DNA of 64,000 bases from JAJXXT01 sp963764465 (lineage in GTDB: Bacteria; Pseudomonadota; Alphaproteobacteria; Acetobacterales; Acetobacteraceae), in NCBI GenBank assembly GCA_963764465.1, contig CAVXSO010000003.1:186001-250000 (forward strand), given 5' to 3'. The notes beneath the pieces are model-generated. The model saw only the letters and a program-made list of their open reading frames with translations, had not been told where the DNA came from and did not search any database. How positions within the stretch are numbered: the stretch's first letter is position 1; the number at the start of each line of letters is the position of its first letter. Below, piece after piece: positions 16,774-25,653 of the stretch. The translations under genes and the position numbers were made by a program.

Positions 16774-17697
16774 ATGGGCGCCGTCGAGGCCATTTTCGTC
16801 CTGGTGCTTGTGCTGGTGGTGGTGTCCATCTTCACCGGCGCCAAAACCGTGCCGCAGGGCCAGGTCTGGACCGTCGAGCGGTTCGGCGCGTTCACGCGCG
16901 AGATCCATCCCGGGCTCAACATCATCGTGCCCTACATCGACCGCATCGGGCGCAGGCTGAACGTGCAGGAGCAGGTGCTCGACATCCCCGAGCAATCCGT
17001 CATCACCAAGGACAATGCCACCGTCGCGGTGGATGGCGTCATCTACTACCGGGTGATGGAGGCGGCGAAGGCGGCCTACCAGGTGGCAAACCTGCCGCAG
17101 GCGCTGTCCACGCTGGCGATGACCAATATCCGCGCCATCGTGGGCGAGCTGGAGCTGGATGCGGCGCTCTCCTCGCGCGAGCGCATCAACACGCACCTGC
17201 TCGGCATCCTCGACGGCGCCACCTCGCCATGGGGGGTGAAGGTCAGCCGCGTGGAACTGCGGCGCATCGAGCCGCCGAGCAACCTCATTCTCGCGATGAA
17301 CCTGCAGATGACCGCGGAGCGCGAGCGGCGCGCGACCGTCGCCAAGGCCGATGGCGAGCGCGAGGCCGCGATCAAGCGCGCGGAGGGTGAGAAACAGTCG
17401 CTGGTGCTGGCCGCCGAGGGACGCCAGCTCGCCGCCGAGCGCGACGCCGCGGCGCGCGAGCGGCTGGCGGCGGCGGAGGCGGCGGCGACGCGCCTCGTGT
17501 CCGAGGCAGCGGGCAGCGGCGGGCAGGCGGCACTCTCCTACTTCATCGCGCAGGGCTATGTGCAGGCGTTCGGGCGCATCGCCTCGGCCGAGGGATCGCG
17601 GCTGGTGATCGTGCCGATGGAGGCGGCGAGCTTCGCCGGCGGCATGGCGCAGGCGCTGGAGCTGCTGAAGGTGGTGGGAGGAAAGCAACAATCATGA
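16774..17697 (+). CDS. qmcA: SPFH/stomatin-like membrane protease subunit (QmcA type)
   Basis: A 307-residue stomatin homologue. One N-terminal membrane anchor (AIFVLVLVLVVVSIF) is followed by the SPFH domain (QGQVWTVERFGAFTREIHPG, then DKDNATVAVDGVIYYRV-type sequence and SRVELRRIEPPSN) and a long alanine/glutamate-rich coiled coil (about residues 175-245). These proteins form membrane microdomain scaffolds and partner with NfeD proteins. The stop overlaps the ATG of the NfeD-like gene by four bases, supporting an operon and a complex. The gene symbol follows the E. coli homologue and is a family-level assignment. Confidence 0.9.
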   Translation: MGAVEAIFVLVLVLVVVSIFTGAKTVPQGQVWTVERFGAFTREIHPGLNIIVPYIDRIGRRLNVQEQVLDIPEQSVITKDNATVAVDGVIYYRVMEAAKAAYQVANLPQALSTLAMTNIRAIVGELELDAALSSRERINTHLLGILDGATSPWGVKVSRVELRRIEPPSNLILAMNLQMTAERERRATVAKADGEREAAIKRAEGEKQSLVLAAEGRQLAAERDAAARERLAAAEAAATRLVSEAAGSGGQAALSYFIAQGYVQAFGRIASAEGSRLVIVPMEAASFAGGMAQALELLKVVGGKQQS

Positions 17698-18131
17698 CGG
17701 AGGGCTTGATCTGGACCGGCGTGGGCCTGGTGCTGATGGTGCTGGAGGCGATGCTGCCGGGCGCGTTCCTGATCTGGCTGGGCCTCGCGGGACTGGTGAC
17801 GGGGCTGGTGACGCTTGCCCTGCCGCTCGGCTTCGTCGGCGGGGCGAGCGTGTTCGCCTTCGCGGCCGTGATCTCGGTGGGGCTCGGCATCGGGCTGCGG
17901 CGGCGGCGGCACGCGATGCCGGATGTCAACACGCAGTCCGCGGGGCTGGTGGGGCGGCGGGCGCGGGCGCTGGTGTTCGAGGGGCGCGAGGGGCGCGTGC
18001 GCGTGGGCGACAGCGACTGGCCGGCGCGGCTGCTGACCGGCAACAAGGCGCTGCCGGACACCACGCTCACCGTGGTGGCGGTGGACGGGATGACGCTGCT
18101 GGTGGCCCCGGAGGTGGAGGCGACTTCATGA
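17694..18131 (+). CDS. NfeD family protein
   Basis: A 145-residue short NfeD protein with two or three membrane segments (GVGLVLMVLEAMLPGAFLIW, LAGLVTGLVTLALPL, VFAFAAVISVGLGIGL) and a C-terminal OB-fold-like beta domain (GLVGRRARALVFEGREGRVR, then DSDWPARLL and VVAVDGMTLLV). The N-terminal serine-protease part of long NfeD proteins is absent, as is normal for the short class that accompanies stomatins. It overlaps both neighbours by four bases. Confidence 0.92.
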   Translation: MTEGLIWTGVGLVLMVLEAMLPGAFLIWLGLAGLVTGLVTLALPLGFVGGASVFAFAAVISVGLGIGLRRRRHAMPDVNTQSAGLVGRRARALVFEGREGRVRVGDSDWPARLLTGNKALPDTTLTVVAVDGMTLLVAPEVEATS

Positions 18132-18466
18132 CCGACCCCATTGATCACGAGACCGCGGCGCGCCACGTCGGCGGAATGGAACATTTCGTCATCCGCGAGC
18201 GTACGATCGACATGACGCCGGACGGGCAGTTCCGCTCCCCGCCGCGCTACTCGGTGCTGGGGCCGGGCATCGGTGCCAGGCTGCTGCGCATCGCCATCAT
18301 CGTCGCGGTGCTGGCCGGGGCGGCGGCCTTCGCGGCACTCGCCTTCTGGCTCGCGATGATCATGATCCCCATCGCCCTCGGCGCCGGGCTGATCGCCTGG
18401 GCGATGATGCGCCTGCGGCTGTGGCAGGCGGGCAGGGGTTTCAGGCGGCCTGGCGCGCCGTGGTGA
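18128..18466 (+). CDS. Hypothetical membrane protein in the stomatin operon
   Basis: A 112-residue protein with a hydrophilic N-terminal half (EHFVIRERTIDMTPDGQFRS) and two hydrophobic segments (IAIIVAVLAGAAAFAALAFW, IMIPIALGAGLIAWAMMRL). I recognise no family. It overlaps the NfeD stop as ATGA, which ties it to the stomatin/NfeD complex. Its 3' end overlaps the convergent luciferase-like gene by 26 bases. Confidence 0.75.
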   Translation: MTDPIDHETAARHVGGMEHFVIRERTIDMTPDGQFRSPPRYSVLGPGIGARLLRIAIIVAVLAGAAAFAALAFWLAMIMIPIALGAGLIAWAMMRLRLWQAGRGFRRPGAPW

Positions 18467-19463
18467 GGCCGGCGGCCCCGGCGATCTGCGTGTAGCTCTC
18501 GCGGCGGGCCTGTGGGTCCGCCACCGTCGTCAGGATCGCGACGTCCTCTGCCCCCAGCGTGGCCGCGAGGCCGCGCAGGCGCGCCACCACCTGCTCCCCG
18601 GTGCCGAGGATGGCGCGCTGGCGCAGCGCCTCGATACGGGTGCGTTCCGAATCCGAGTAGCTGTAGGCGAGCGCTTCCCCGATCGTCGGCAGTGGCGCGT
18701 AGACACCGCGGTCGCGGCCGAGGCGCCAGAGCGCGCGGCTGGAGAAGAGACGCTCCGCCTCCGCCTCGGTGGCCGCGGCACAGGCCCAGACGCAGACGCC
18801 CGCCACCGGCTCCGGCCAGCGCGCGGAGGGCTTGTAGAGATCGCGGTAGAGGCCGATCGCCTCCTCCGCCCCGGCGCCGTCGGTGATGAAATGCGCGAAG
18901 CAGTAGGGCAGGCCGAAAATCGCCGCGACCTGCGCGCCGTAGTTGGACGAGCCGAGGATCCACACCTCCGGCTGCGTCGGGCCCTGCGGCTGGGCGACAA
19001 TGTTCCGGAACGGGTGGCCCTCGACCAGCTTCTCGCCCGCGAGCCAGGAAAGCAGGTCGCGCACCTGGGCGGGGAAATGTTCCGCTGCCGTATCGGCGTT
19101 GGGGTTCAGCGCGTAGGCGGTGAGCCCGTCCGAGCCCGGCGCGCGGCCGAGGCCGAGATCGATGCGCCCGGGTGCGATCGCCTCCAGCACGCGGAACTGC
19201 TCGGCGACCTTGAGCGCGGAATAATGCGGCAGCATGACGCCGGCGGAGCCGACGCGGATGCGGCTGGTGGTCGCGGCGATGGCCGAGATCAGGATCTCCG
19301 GCGCGGTGCCGGCCTGGGAGAGCGAGGCATGGTGCTCCGCCAGCCAGTAGCGCGCATAGCCCAGCGCCTCGACGTGGCGCGCGAGCACCAGGCTCTCGCG
19401 GATCGCGGCGTCGGGCGAGGTGCCGGCGACGATGGTGGACTGGTCGAGAACCGAGAGCCGCAT
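18441..19463 (-). CDS. LLM class flavin-dependent oxidoreductase
   Basis: A 340-residue luciferase-like TIM-barrel protein. It begins MRLSVLDQSTIVAGTSPDAA, then YARYWLAEHHA, IRVGSAGVMLPHYSALKVAE and RIDLGLGRAPG, all characteristic of FMN- or F420-dependent LLM enzymes of the YwcH/MsnO8 subgroup. The substrate is unknown; it may insert oxygen or reduce a substrate. It is the last of five genes translated from 22909 leftwards; its ATG shares one base with the LysE stop (TGATG). Its 3' end overlaps the stomatin operon. Confidence 0.9.
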   Translation of the reverse strand: MRLSVLDQSTIVAGTSPDAAIRESLVLARHVEALGYARYWLAEHHASLSQAGTAPEILISAIAATTSRIRVGSAGVMLPHYSALKVAEQFRVLEAIAPGRIDLGLGRAPGSDGLTAYALNPNADTAAEHFPAQVRDLLSWLAGEKLVEGHPFRNIVAQPQGPTQPEVWILGSSNYGAQVAAIFGLPYCFAHFITDGAGAEEAIGLYRDLYKPSARWPEPVAGVCVWACAAATEAEAERLFSSRALWRLGRDRGVYAPLPTIGEALAYSYSDSERTRIEALRQRAILGTGEQVVARLRGLAATLGAEDVAILTTVADPQARRESYTQIAGAAGLTTARQAA

Positions 19464-20083
19464 CACTGGTTCCGCTGCGCGATCGCGAGGCCGACGCCCG
19501 CCGTCATCAGCAGCCCGCCGGAGAGCCGGTTGCGCAGCCGCCCATGGCGCGCGAGCAGGGCGCGGGCGCGGCCGGCGGCAACCGCCCAGGCGCCATCGAG
19601 CAGGATCGCCATGACGAGAAGCGTGACCGCGAGCAGGGCAAGCTGCGGGCCCGCGGGCAGGCGCGGGTCGATGAACTGCGGCAGCAGCACGCCAAAGAAC
19701 AAGAGCGTCTTCGGGTTGCTGATGGCGACAAGCACCGCGCGGCCATAGATGCCGCGGCCGGACCTGGGCTCCGCCCTGATGCGCGTGAGATCGACCGGGG
19801 CGGCGCGGAACTGGCGGAAACCGAGCCAGATGAGGTAGGCGATGCCGCCCCAGTGCACGAGTGTCATCAGCTGGCTGACGGCGGCGAGTGCCGCACTCAT
19901 GCCGATGACGGCGAGGGCGAGCTGGGCCGCCGCCCCCGTGGTGGTGCCGGCGACCGTCAACAAACCGTAACGTGTGCCGTAGGCGACGGAGTTGGCGGTG
20001 ATGAACGCCACGTTCGGCCCCGGGATCAGCATCAGGATCGCGTTGGCGAGGATGAAGCCGAGATAGAGGTGCAGTGGCATCAT
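19463..20083 (-). CDS. LysE family translocator
   Basis: A 206-residue inner-membrane exporter of the LysE/RhtB family with about six hydrophobic segments. The family signature MLIPGPNVAFITANSVAYGT near residues 18-37 is intact, followed by HWGGIAYLIWLGFR and LVAISNPKTLLFFGVLLPQF. Members export amino acids or similar small molecules, often to relieve a toxic catabolic intermediate. Its ATG overlaps the stop of the FAH-family gene, and its stop overlaps the luciferase-like gene, placing it inside a catabolic operon. Confidence 0.92.
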   Translation of the reverse strand: MMPLHLYLGFILANAILMLIPGPNVAFITANSVAYGTRYGLLTVAGTTTGAAAQLALAVIGMSAALAAVSQLMTLVHWGGIAYLIWLGFRQFRAAPVDLTRIRAEPRSGRGIYGRAVLVAISNPKTLLFFGVLLPQFIDPRLPAGPQLALLAVTLLVMAILLDGAWAVAAGRARALLARHGRLRNRLSGGLLMTAGVGLAIAQRNQ

Positions 20084-21258
20084 GTGAGCAGCCCCCGTTT
20101 CGCGAGGTTGCGCATGAGGGCCCCGGCGCCGAAGACATGCGGCTCGCACGCGTCGGTGCGGCGCATGCGGTTGACCAGGCGGCCGAGGCGGGGGGAGGCG
20201 ATGGTGACGATGTCCCCGTCGTGGTGGGTGAAGCCCTGGCCCGGCACGTCGCGGTCCTCGATGGGCGCGAACATGGTGCCGCAATAGAGCACGGCGCCGT
20301 CCGGGTAGTGGTGATGCTGGTTCAGCATCTGGCCGGCGAGATCCTCCACGTCGCGGGCGATCATCGCCATGGAGGAGGAGCCTTGCAGGCGGAAACCGTC
20401 CGCGCCCGCGACGGTGAGGGAGACGACGGTGTTGCGGATATCGCCGAGCGTGAAGCCGTCGTCGAGGAAGCGGATGAAGGGCCCGATGGCGGCGGAGGCG
20501 TTGTTGTCCTTGGCGCGGCCGAGCAGCAGGGCGGAGCGGCCCTCGATGTCGCGCAGGTTGACATCGTTGCCGAGCGCGGCACCGACGATGCGCCCGGAGG
20601 AGGCGACGACCAGAACCACTTCCGGCTCCGGATTGTTCCAGGATGAGGACGGATGCAGCCCCGCGTCCATGCCGGTGCCGACGGCCGCCATCGGCGGGGC
20701 CTTGGTGAAGATCTCCGCGTCCGGGCCGATGCCGACCTCGAGATACTGGCTCCACGCGCCGCGCGCGATCAGCACCTGCTTGAGGTTCGCGGCCTCGCGC
20801 GAGCCGGGCTTGAGGCGGGCGAGGTCGTCGCCGATCGTGGCCTGCACCTCGGCGCGGAAGGCGGCGGCGGCGGTGAGGTCGCCCTTCGCCCGCTCCTCGA
20901 TCACACGTTCCAGCATCGAAATGGGGAAGGTGACGCCGGCGGCCTTGATCGCCTGGAGATCCACGGGCGCGAGCAGCCAGGGGCGGGAGCGGTCGCGCGT
21001 CTCGGCGGGCGTGTTGGCGAGGATGTCCGCGAGCCTGCCGAGCGCCTGGCCGGCGGCGCCGCGCAGCGCCGCCGCGGGGTCTGGCGCCTCGCACAGGTCG
21101 CGCATCGTGGGGAAGCGTGCGGAGATGTCGAACACGTCGCCGTCGCGGATGGCGACGACGGATGGGCCCTCGGCGTCCGGGCGCCAGGCGCGGCCGGCGA
21201 GTGCGGCCCGCGCGGCATCCTCGGGCAGGGCGGGGGCGATGGTGGTGGCGAGGCTCAT
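20080..21258 (-). CDS. Fumarylacetoacetate hydrolase family protein
   Basis: A 392-residue FAH-family enzyme, long for FAA hydrolases but similar to the sugar-acid dehydratase (AraD1-like) branch. The C-terminal metal-binding domain carries EIFTKAPPMAAVGTGMD, then NNPEPEVVLVV with the acidic metal ligands, and ALGNDVNLRDIEG with SALLLGRAKDNNAS. Known members cleave C-C bonds in acylpyruvates or dehydrate 2-keto-3-deoxy acids. Substrate unknown. It overlaps the upstream amidase by four bases and the downstream LysE gene by four. Confidence 0.88.
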   Translation of the reverse strand: MSLATTIAPALPEDAARAALAGRAWRPDAEGPSVVAIRDGDVFDISARFPTMRDLCEAPDPAAALRGAAGQALGRLADILANTPAETRDRSRPWLLAPVDLQAIKAAGVTFPISMLERVIEERAKGDLTAAAAFRAEVQATIGDDLARLKPGSREAANLKQVLIARGAWSQYLEVGIGPDAEIFTKAPPMAAVGTGMDAGLHPSSSWNNPEPEVVLVVASSGRIVGAALGNDVNLRDIEGRSALLLGRAKDNNASAAIGPFIRFLDDGFTLGDIRNTVVSLTVAGADGFRLQGSSSMAMIARDVEDLAGQMLNQHHHYPDGAVLYCGTMFAPIEDRDVPGQGFTHHDGDIVTIASPRLGRLVNRMRRTDACEPHVFGAGALMRNLAKRGLLT

Positions 21259-22202
21259 GGTTTCGTTCCCAGAACGGGCCCAACCCCGGTGCGCTCGACG
21301 ATGAGGCCGTAATGCTCGGGGCGGCGGTGGGCGGCGAAGTTGAAGATGTGCTGCTTGTAGCTGTTGCAGAGGTCGAGGTCGCAGCGCGCCACCTGCAGCT
21401 CGTCGCCGAGGCCGGAGCATTGCACGACGATCTCGCCCGAGGGCGCGATGACGCAGCTCTGCCCGATCTGGTCCACGCCTTCCTCGACGCCCGCCTTGGC
21501 GACGCCGACGACGAAGGTGCCGTTCTGGTAGGCGCCGGCCTGCATCACGAGCCGGTTGTGGAAATTGTCGAGCTGGTCCGTCTCCGGCATCTTCGGATGG
21601 CTGGAGGGCGTGTTGTAGCCGAGCATGATCAGCTCCACGCCCTGCAGGCCCATCACGCGGTAGGCTTCCGGCCAGCGGCGGTCGTTGCAGATCATCATGC
21701 CGAGCTTGCCGCCCATCGCCTCCCAGACCGGAAAGCCGAGGTCGCCGACCTCGAAATAGCGCTTCTCCAGGTTCTGGAATGGTTCCTCCGGCCGCGGGGT
21801 GGCGTAGCCCGGCAGATGGATCTTGCGGTACTTGCCGACGATGCGCCCGTCCTTGCCCACCAGGATCGCGGTGTTGAAGCGGCGCTTGCGGCCGCTGCTG
21901 GTGTCGAGTTCCGCGTAGCCGAGATGAAAGCCGATGCCGAGGCGGGCGGCGGCCTCGAACAGCGGGCGCGTCGCGGGGCCTGGCATTTCGGTTTCGAAAC
22001 AGGAATCCAGCTCCGCCTCGTCCTCCACCACCCAGTGCGGGAAGAAGGCGGTCAGCGCCGCCTCGGGGTAGACGATGATGTCGGCGCGCATCGCGGCGGC
22101 CTCGTGCATCAGCGAGAGCAGGCGCGAGACCACCGCCTGGCGGCTTTCCTCCCGCGCGATCGGGCCCATCTGGGCGATGGCGACGTTGAGGATGCGGCTC
22201 AT
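21255..22202 (-). CDS. N-carbamoyl-D-amino-acid hydrolase-like nitrilase superfamily amidase
   Basis: A 315-residue carbon-nitrogen hydrolase. The catalytic triad is Glu47 (VYPEAALTAFFP), Lys127 (GKYRKIHLPG) and Cys172 (MMICNDRRWPE), at the same numbers as in Agrobacterium D-carbamoylase. The stretches DEAELDSCFETEMPGPATRP, LEKRYFEVGDLGFPV and QHIFNFAAHRRPEHYGLI are also closely D-carbamoylase-like. The reaction would be N-carbamoyl-D-amino acid to D-amino acid, CO2 and ammonia, as in hydantoin degradation. The operon has no D-hydantoinase, so the natural ureido substrate may differ. Confidence 0.9.
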   Translation of the reverse strand: MSRILNVAIAQMGPIAREESRQAVVSRLLSLMHEAAAMRADIIVYPEAALTAFFPHWVVEDEAELDSCFETEMPGPATRPLFEAAARLGIGFHLGYAELDTSSGRKRRFNTAILVGKDGRIVGKYRKIHLPGYATPRPEEPFQNLEKRYFEVGDLGFPVWEAMGGKLGMMICNDRRWPEAYRVMGLQGVELIMLGYNTPSSHPKMPETDQLDNFHNRLVMQAGAYQNGTFVVGVAKAGVEEGVDQIGQSCVIAPSGEIVVQCSGLGDELQVARCDLDLCNSYKQHIFNFAAHRRPEHYGLIVERTGVGPVLGTKP

Positions 22203-22909
22203 CGCGCAAGCTCCATCAGCAGGTCCGCGGTCGCCTCGGGCGCCGTCACCATCGCGTCGTGGCCAGTCGCGATCTCGCGCCAGGCCATGCCGGGGCGCGC
22301 GCGGGCGCGCAGGCGCGAGGATTCGAGGTTGGCGTAGACCGGGTCGGTGCAGCAGATATAGGTGGCGGGCAGGCCGTTGCCGGGTTTGTTGCGTAGCATC
22401 AACGGTGTCTGGAACGTGCGCAGCGGGTGCGGGCAGAGCCGGCTCGCCACCCAGTCGGCCGCCGGCCCAGGCGGGACGCCGAAGGCGGCGGGCGGTGGCG
22501 CGGGGATCGCGAAGCCGCCGAGTGCCTGCGCGTCGCGCTCGCGCTGGATGGCGTTCTCCGGCAGGCCGCGGCTGAACGGGGTCTCGCCGTTTTCCAGCAG
22601 CGCCGCGTCCAGGTAGGCGAGGTGGCGGATGCGCCGTGGCACGCGGTCCGCCGCCCCGGTGATGGCGTTGCCGCCGAAGCTGTGGCCCACCAGCACCGCG
22701 TCCGTGATGTCCTCGTTCTCCAGGTGCTGCACCAGGTCCTCGACGAAGGTCTCGAGCGTGATGGCGCCGGAAAGCAGGTGGCGCCGTTCGCCCAGCCCCG
22801 TCTGCGTCGGCGTGGTGACGTGGTGGCCCGCCGCGCGCAGGCGTGCGGCGACGTCGCGCCAGCACCAGGCGCCGTGGAATGCTCCGTGAAGCAGGACGAA
22901 TATCGGCAT
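22199..22909 (-). CDS. Alpha/beta hydrolase (esterase type)
   Basis: A 236-residue alpha/beta-fold hydrolase. The oxyanion motif HGAFHGAWCW is at residues 8-17, the nucleophile elbow is GHSFGG (Ser near residue 80) and the catalytic histidine lies in TGHDAMV near the C-terminus. The pattern is close to plant methylesterase/hydroxynitrile-lyase and bacterial PytH-like esterases. It is the first gene of the overlapping operon reading to 18441, so it probably opens or de-esterifies the substrate. Its stop overlaps the carbamoylase start by four bases. Confidence 0.9.
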   Translation of the reverse strand: MPIFVLLHGAFHGAWCWRDVAARLRAAGHHVTTPTQTGLGERRHLLSGAITLETFVEDLVQHLENEDITDAVLVGHSFGGNAITGAADRVPRRIRHLAYLDAALLENGETPFSRGLPENAIQRERDAQALGGFAIPAPPPAAFGVPPGPAADWVASRLCPHPLRTFQTPLMLRNKPGNGLPATYICCTDPVYANLESSRLRARARPGMAWREIATGHDAMVTAPEATADLLMELAR

Positions 22910-22953
22910 CGGGATCCTCCCGCGCCGATTGTGCGGGGCTTTGCCGCCGGGGT

Positions 22954-25653
22954 CTAGCCGAAGGCACCGACCTCGTGCGTCACGGCGACGGTGATCTCGC
23001 GCAGCAGGTCGAACAGGGCGGCCATGGGGCGGAAGATGCTCGCGTGCTCCTGGCCGTAGCTGCCCGCCTCCGGCCGCGCGCGCGGCTCGGCGTAGTCGCG
23101 GCCGGCATCGGCGTCCGGGAGCGCGGGGAAGACCTCGTCGAGGAAGGCGAGCGAGGCGGGCACGTCGAGGCGCACCAGGCGCTGGGCGAGGAGGCCGCGG
23201 GTGATGCCGTGGCGCGGCGAGAAATCCGGGATGGCGGCGGCGAGGATGAAGATGCGCTGGATCAGCGCGATGCGCAGCGCGTGCAGCAGCGCCAGCCGCT
23301 CGCCCATGCGCGGCGCGTCCGGCCAGGCGGCGCGCAGCGCCACGTGGTCCGCCTGGATGTGGCGGAACATCGCCTGCGCCGGCGCCCAGAGGTCGAGCCC
23401 CTCCAGCGTGCGCGCGACCGCGATCAGCGCCTCGCGCCTGCCGGGGATGCGCGCCTGGGCCGCGCGGTCGAGCCACGTGCCGGGGTCGAGCGTGGCCACC
23501 ATCGCGCGCAGCACGTCGAGGTCGGAGCCAGAGAGGGCCGCGGCCACCATCGCCATGGCGGTGGCGAAGCGCGGCGAGCGGGCGCGCATCTCGGCGAAGG
23601 TCTCGGCATGGCGCAGTGCCGCGCCCCCGATGCCGTGCGCCGTGTTCGCGAGCCAGCCGAGCTGGTGCAGGATCGCGTTGTTGGGGATGGCGCGCAGCTC
23701 GCGCGGGTGGCGGATGGTGGCGGGGCCGCCGAGCCCGTCGGTCTGGCGTGCCGCGGGGCGCGAGCCGGTACGGTCCAGCAACGAGGGGCCGAACGTGCCG
23801 AGCAGGGCCGCGTAGCCGCGATCCTCCACCAGTTCCTGCATCGCGTGGCGGGAGGCGGCGAAGAAATCGGCGGCGAAATCGGGGTCGTCGTAGATCGGGT
23901 CCGGTGTCGCATCCGGCGGCGCGAAGCCGTGGGCGAACATGCCGGCGATGGTGGCGGCGGCGCGCTCGCCGTTGGCGAAATGCAGGTAGCCGTCGCCACC
24001 CTGGAACGCGCTTTCGGCGCGCAGCGCGATGCCGCGCTGGGCCAGCTGGGCGCGCATCGCGGGCGGGGAGAGATAGTCCAGCCGTTCCGCGAGCGAGGCG
24101 GGATGCGCGCCGCGCCCGATGCTCTCGCCGTGGGTGTCGAACAGCACCATCTCGATATCGGCGAGCCCGTGGCGGGCCAGGGCGTCGGCGATCCTGAGCT
24201 TGAGCCGCTCGATGAGGTAGCTGGCGGCCGGCTGGCCGACATAGCGACCGGAATCGGAATAACCGAATTGCAGCGCGATGCGCCCCTGGGCACGCAGATA
24301 GGCGCGCCAGGCGGGGCTGCGCAGCGCCTCCTCGATGATGCGGGCACCACCCTCCAGCGCCGAGGCGGTCTCGAACAGCGGGCAGATCTCGACGTGCCGC
24401 TCGATGCCGTAGTGCCGCGCGAGCCAGAGCGCGGCAAGCAGCGTGTAGCCGGTCTCGGTCTCGGCGATGAGGAAGCGGATCGGCGTTTCGCCATCGATAT
24501 GTTTGACGATCTGCGCCAGTGTCATCATCAGCCTCGGCGCGGAAGCCTGCTCGGCGAGGATGGCGCCGAAATCCACCGGCACCGCCTGCACCTGCTCGAG
24601 TGCCGCGTTGATGCCGCCGAGCAGCACGCGCCGGCGCGCCGGGTCCGATGGCGGATCGGCGAGGCCGAGGCGCTGGCGGATGGCGTTGTGCACCTGTGCC
24701 GCGTTGAGCCGCGCGTGGACATGCGCGAGCCCGAGCCCGTGCGCCGCGAGCCCCGCGCGCGCCACCAGCATGTCCAGGGGATCGGTCGCGGCGGCGATGG
24801 CGGTGTCGAGTTCCGCGAGCAGCGGTGCGGTGCTGACGGCGGCCCCGCCAACCAGCACGCGAGCGAAGGCGGCGACCGCTTCCGGCGCCGCGCGCTCCGG
24901 CACGGCGGCGAGCTGGCGCTCGACGGCGGCGAGCGCGCCGGCACCAACCCCGGTCTGCGCGTGGAGCCGCCGAAGTGCCGCCGCCTTCATCGCGAGGCGG
25001 AAGCGCAGCATGTCGAGGAAGCCGATATCGGTGCGCCCGTCGGTGTCGAACCCCACCCAGGAGGCGAGCAGCAGCGGCGCGGGGGCCAGGCTCCGCCAGC
25101 GGCCGGGCCAGGTTTCGCGCGCTGCCGCCAGGATCGCGCGGTTGAGCGCATCCAGCGCGTCGCGGCCATGCCCGATCGCGGCCATTGCCTGGGCGAACTC
25201 GTCGGCGAGCGTGATCTCGCCGGGGCGCTGGCTGCCCGGCGGCGGCGCGGCGCCGGCGGCGAGTGCCGCCGCGGCCCGAGGTGCCAAGGCGAAGGTCGGG
25301 TGCGCGGTGAACACGGCGGCAAGAAGCGGGCGCGCGACGGCGCCGGCGAATTCCTGGAACGGCACCGGGCTGTCCGCGGGGTCCGGGCGGACGAGGCGGG
25401 CGATCGTTACCGCGATCGTCCCCGGCTCGGCGCCGTAGCGCGCGAGGCGCCCGGCGCGGCCGATGAACGCCTCGTCGCGCAGGTGCGAAACGAGGCCCGC
25501 CAGCGCCGCCGCGCTCAGCTGGCCGCGATCCATCCGCCGCGAGATCGCCAGTGCGGCGGAAAGGATCGGGTTGGCGAACGGGTCCTCCGCCAGGCGCTCG
25601 CGCAGCCGGGCGACCAGCGACAGCAGGTCCCGCGCGAGGCCGAGATTCTCCAT
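22954..25653 (-). CDS. Phosphoenolpyruvate carboxylase-like protein with altered active site
   Basis: An 899-residue protein that aligns over its length with PEP carboxylase: TAHPT (His118), CPLFET, the GYSDS strand and the SIGRG loop. Key residues differ. The PEPC lysine in GYSDSAKDAG is Arg470 here (GYSDSGRYVG). The FHGRGG loop reads FDTHGES (506-511), losing both His and Arg. RVTEQGE becomes ESAFQGG and the C-terminal QNTG is missing (ends HEVGAFG). Normal bicarbonate fixation onto PEP is therefore doubtful. I chose ATG 25653; ATG 25683 would lie nine bases from the divergent start. Confidence 0.8.
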   Translation of the reverse strand: MENLGLARDLLSLVARLRERLAEDPFANPILSAALAISRRMDRGQLSAAALAGLVSHLRDEAFIGRAGRLARYGAEPGTIAVTIARLVRPDPADSPVPFQEFAGAVARPLLAAVFTAHPTFALAPRAAAALAAGAAPPPGSQRPGEITLADEFAQAMAAIGHGRDALDALNRAILAAARETWPGRWRSLAPAPLLLASWVGFDTDGRTDIGFLDMLRFRLAMKAAALRRLHAQTGVGAGALAAVERQLAAVPERAAPEAVAAFARVLVGGAAVSTAPLLAELDTAIAAATDPLDMLVARAGLAAHGLGLAHVHARLNAAQVHNAIRQRLGLADPPSDPARRRVLLGGINAALEQVQAVPVDFGAILAEQASAPRLMMTLAQIVKHIDGETPIRFLIAETETGYTLLAALWLARHYGIERHVEICPLFETASALEGGARIIEEALRSPAWRAYLRAQGRIALQFGYSDSGRYVGQPAASYLIERLKLRIADALARHGLADIEMVLFDTHGESIGRGAHPASLAERLDYLSPPAMRAQLAQRGIALRAESAFQGGDGYLHFANGERAAATIAGMFAHGFAPPDATPDPIYDDPDFAADFFAASRHAMQELVEDRGYAALLGTFGPSLLDRTGSRPAARQTDGLGGPATIRHPRELRAIPNNAILHQLGWLANTAHGIGGAALRHAETFAEMRARSPRFATAMAMVAAALSGSDLDVLRAMVATLDPGTWLDRAAQARIPGRREALIAVARTLEGLDLWAPAQAMFRHIQADHVALRAAWPDAPRMGERLALLHALRIALIQRIFILAAAIPDFSPRHGITRGLLAQRLVRLDVPASLAFLDEVFPALPDADAGRDYAEPRARPEAGSYGQEHASIFRPMAALFDLLREITVAVTHEVGAFG

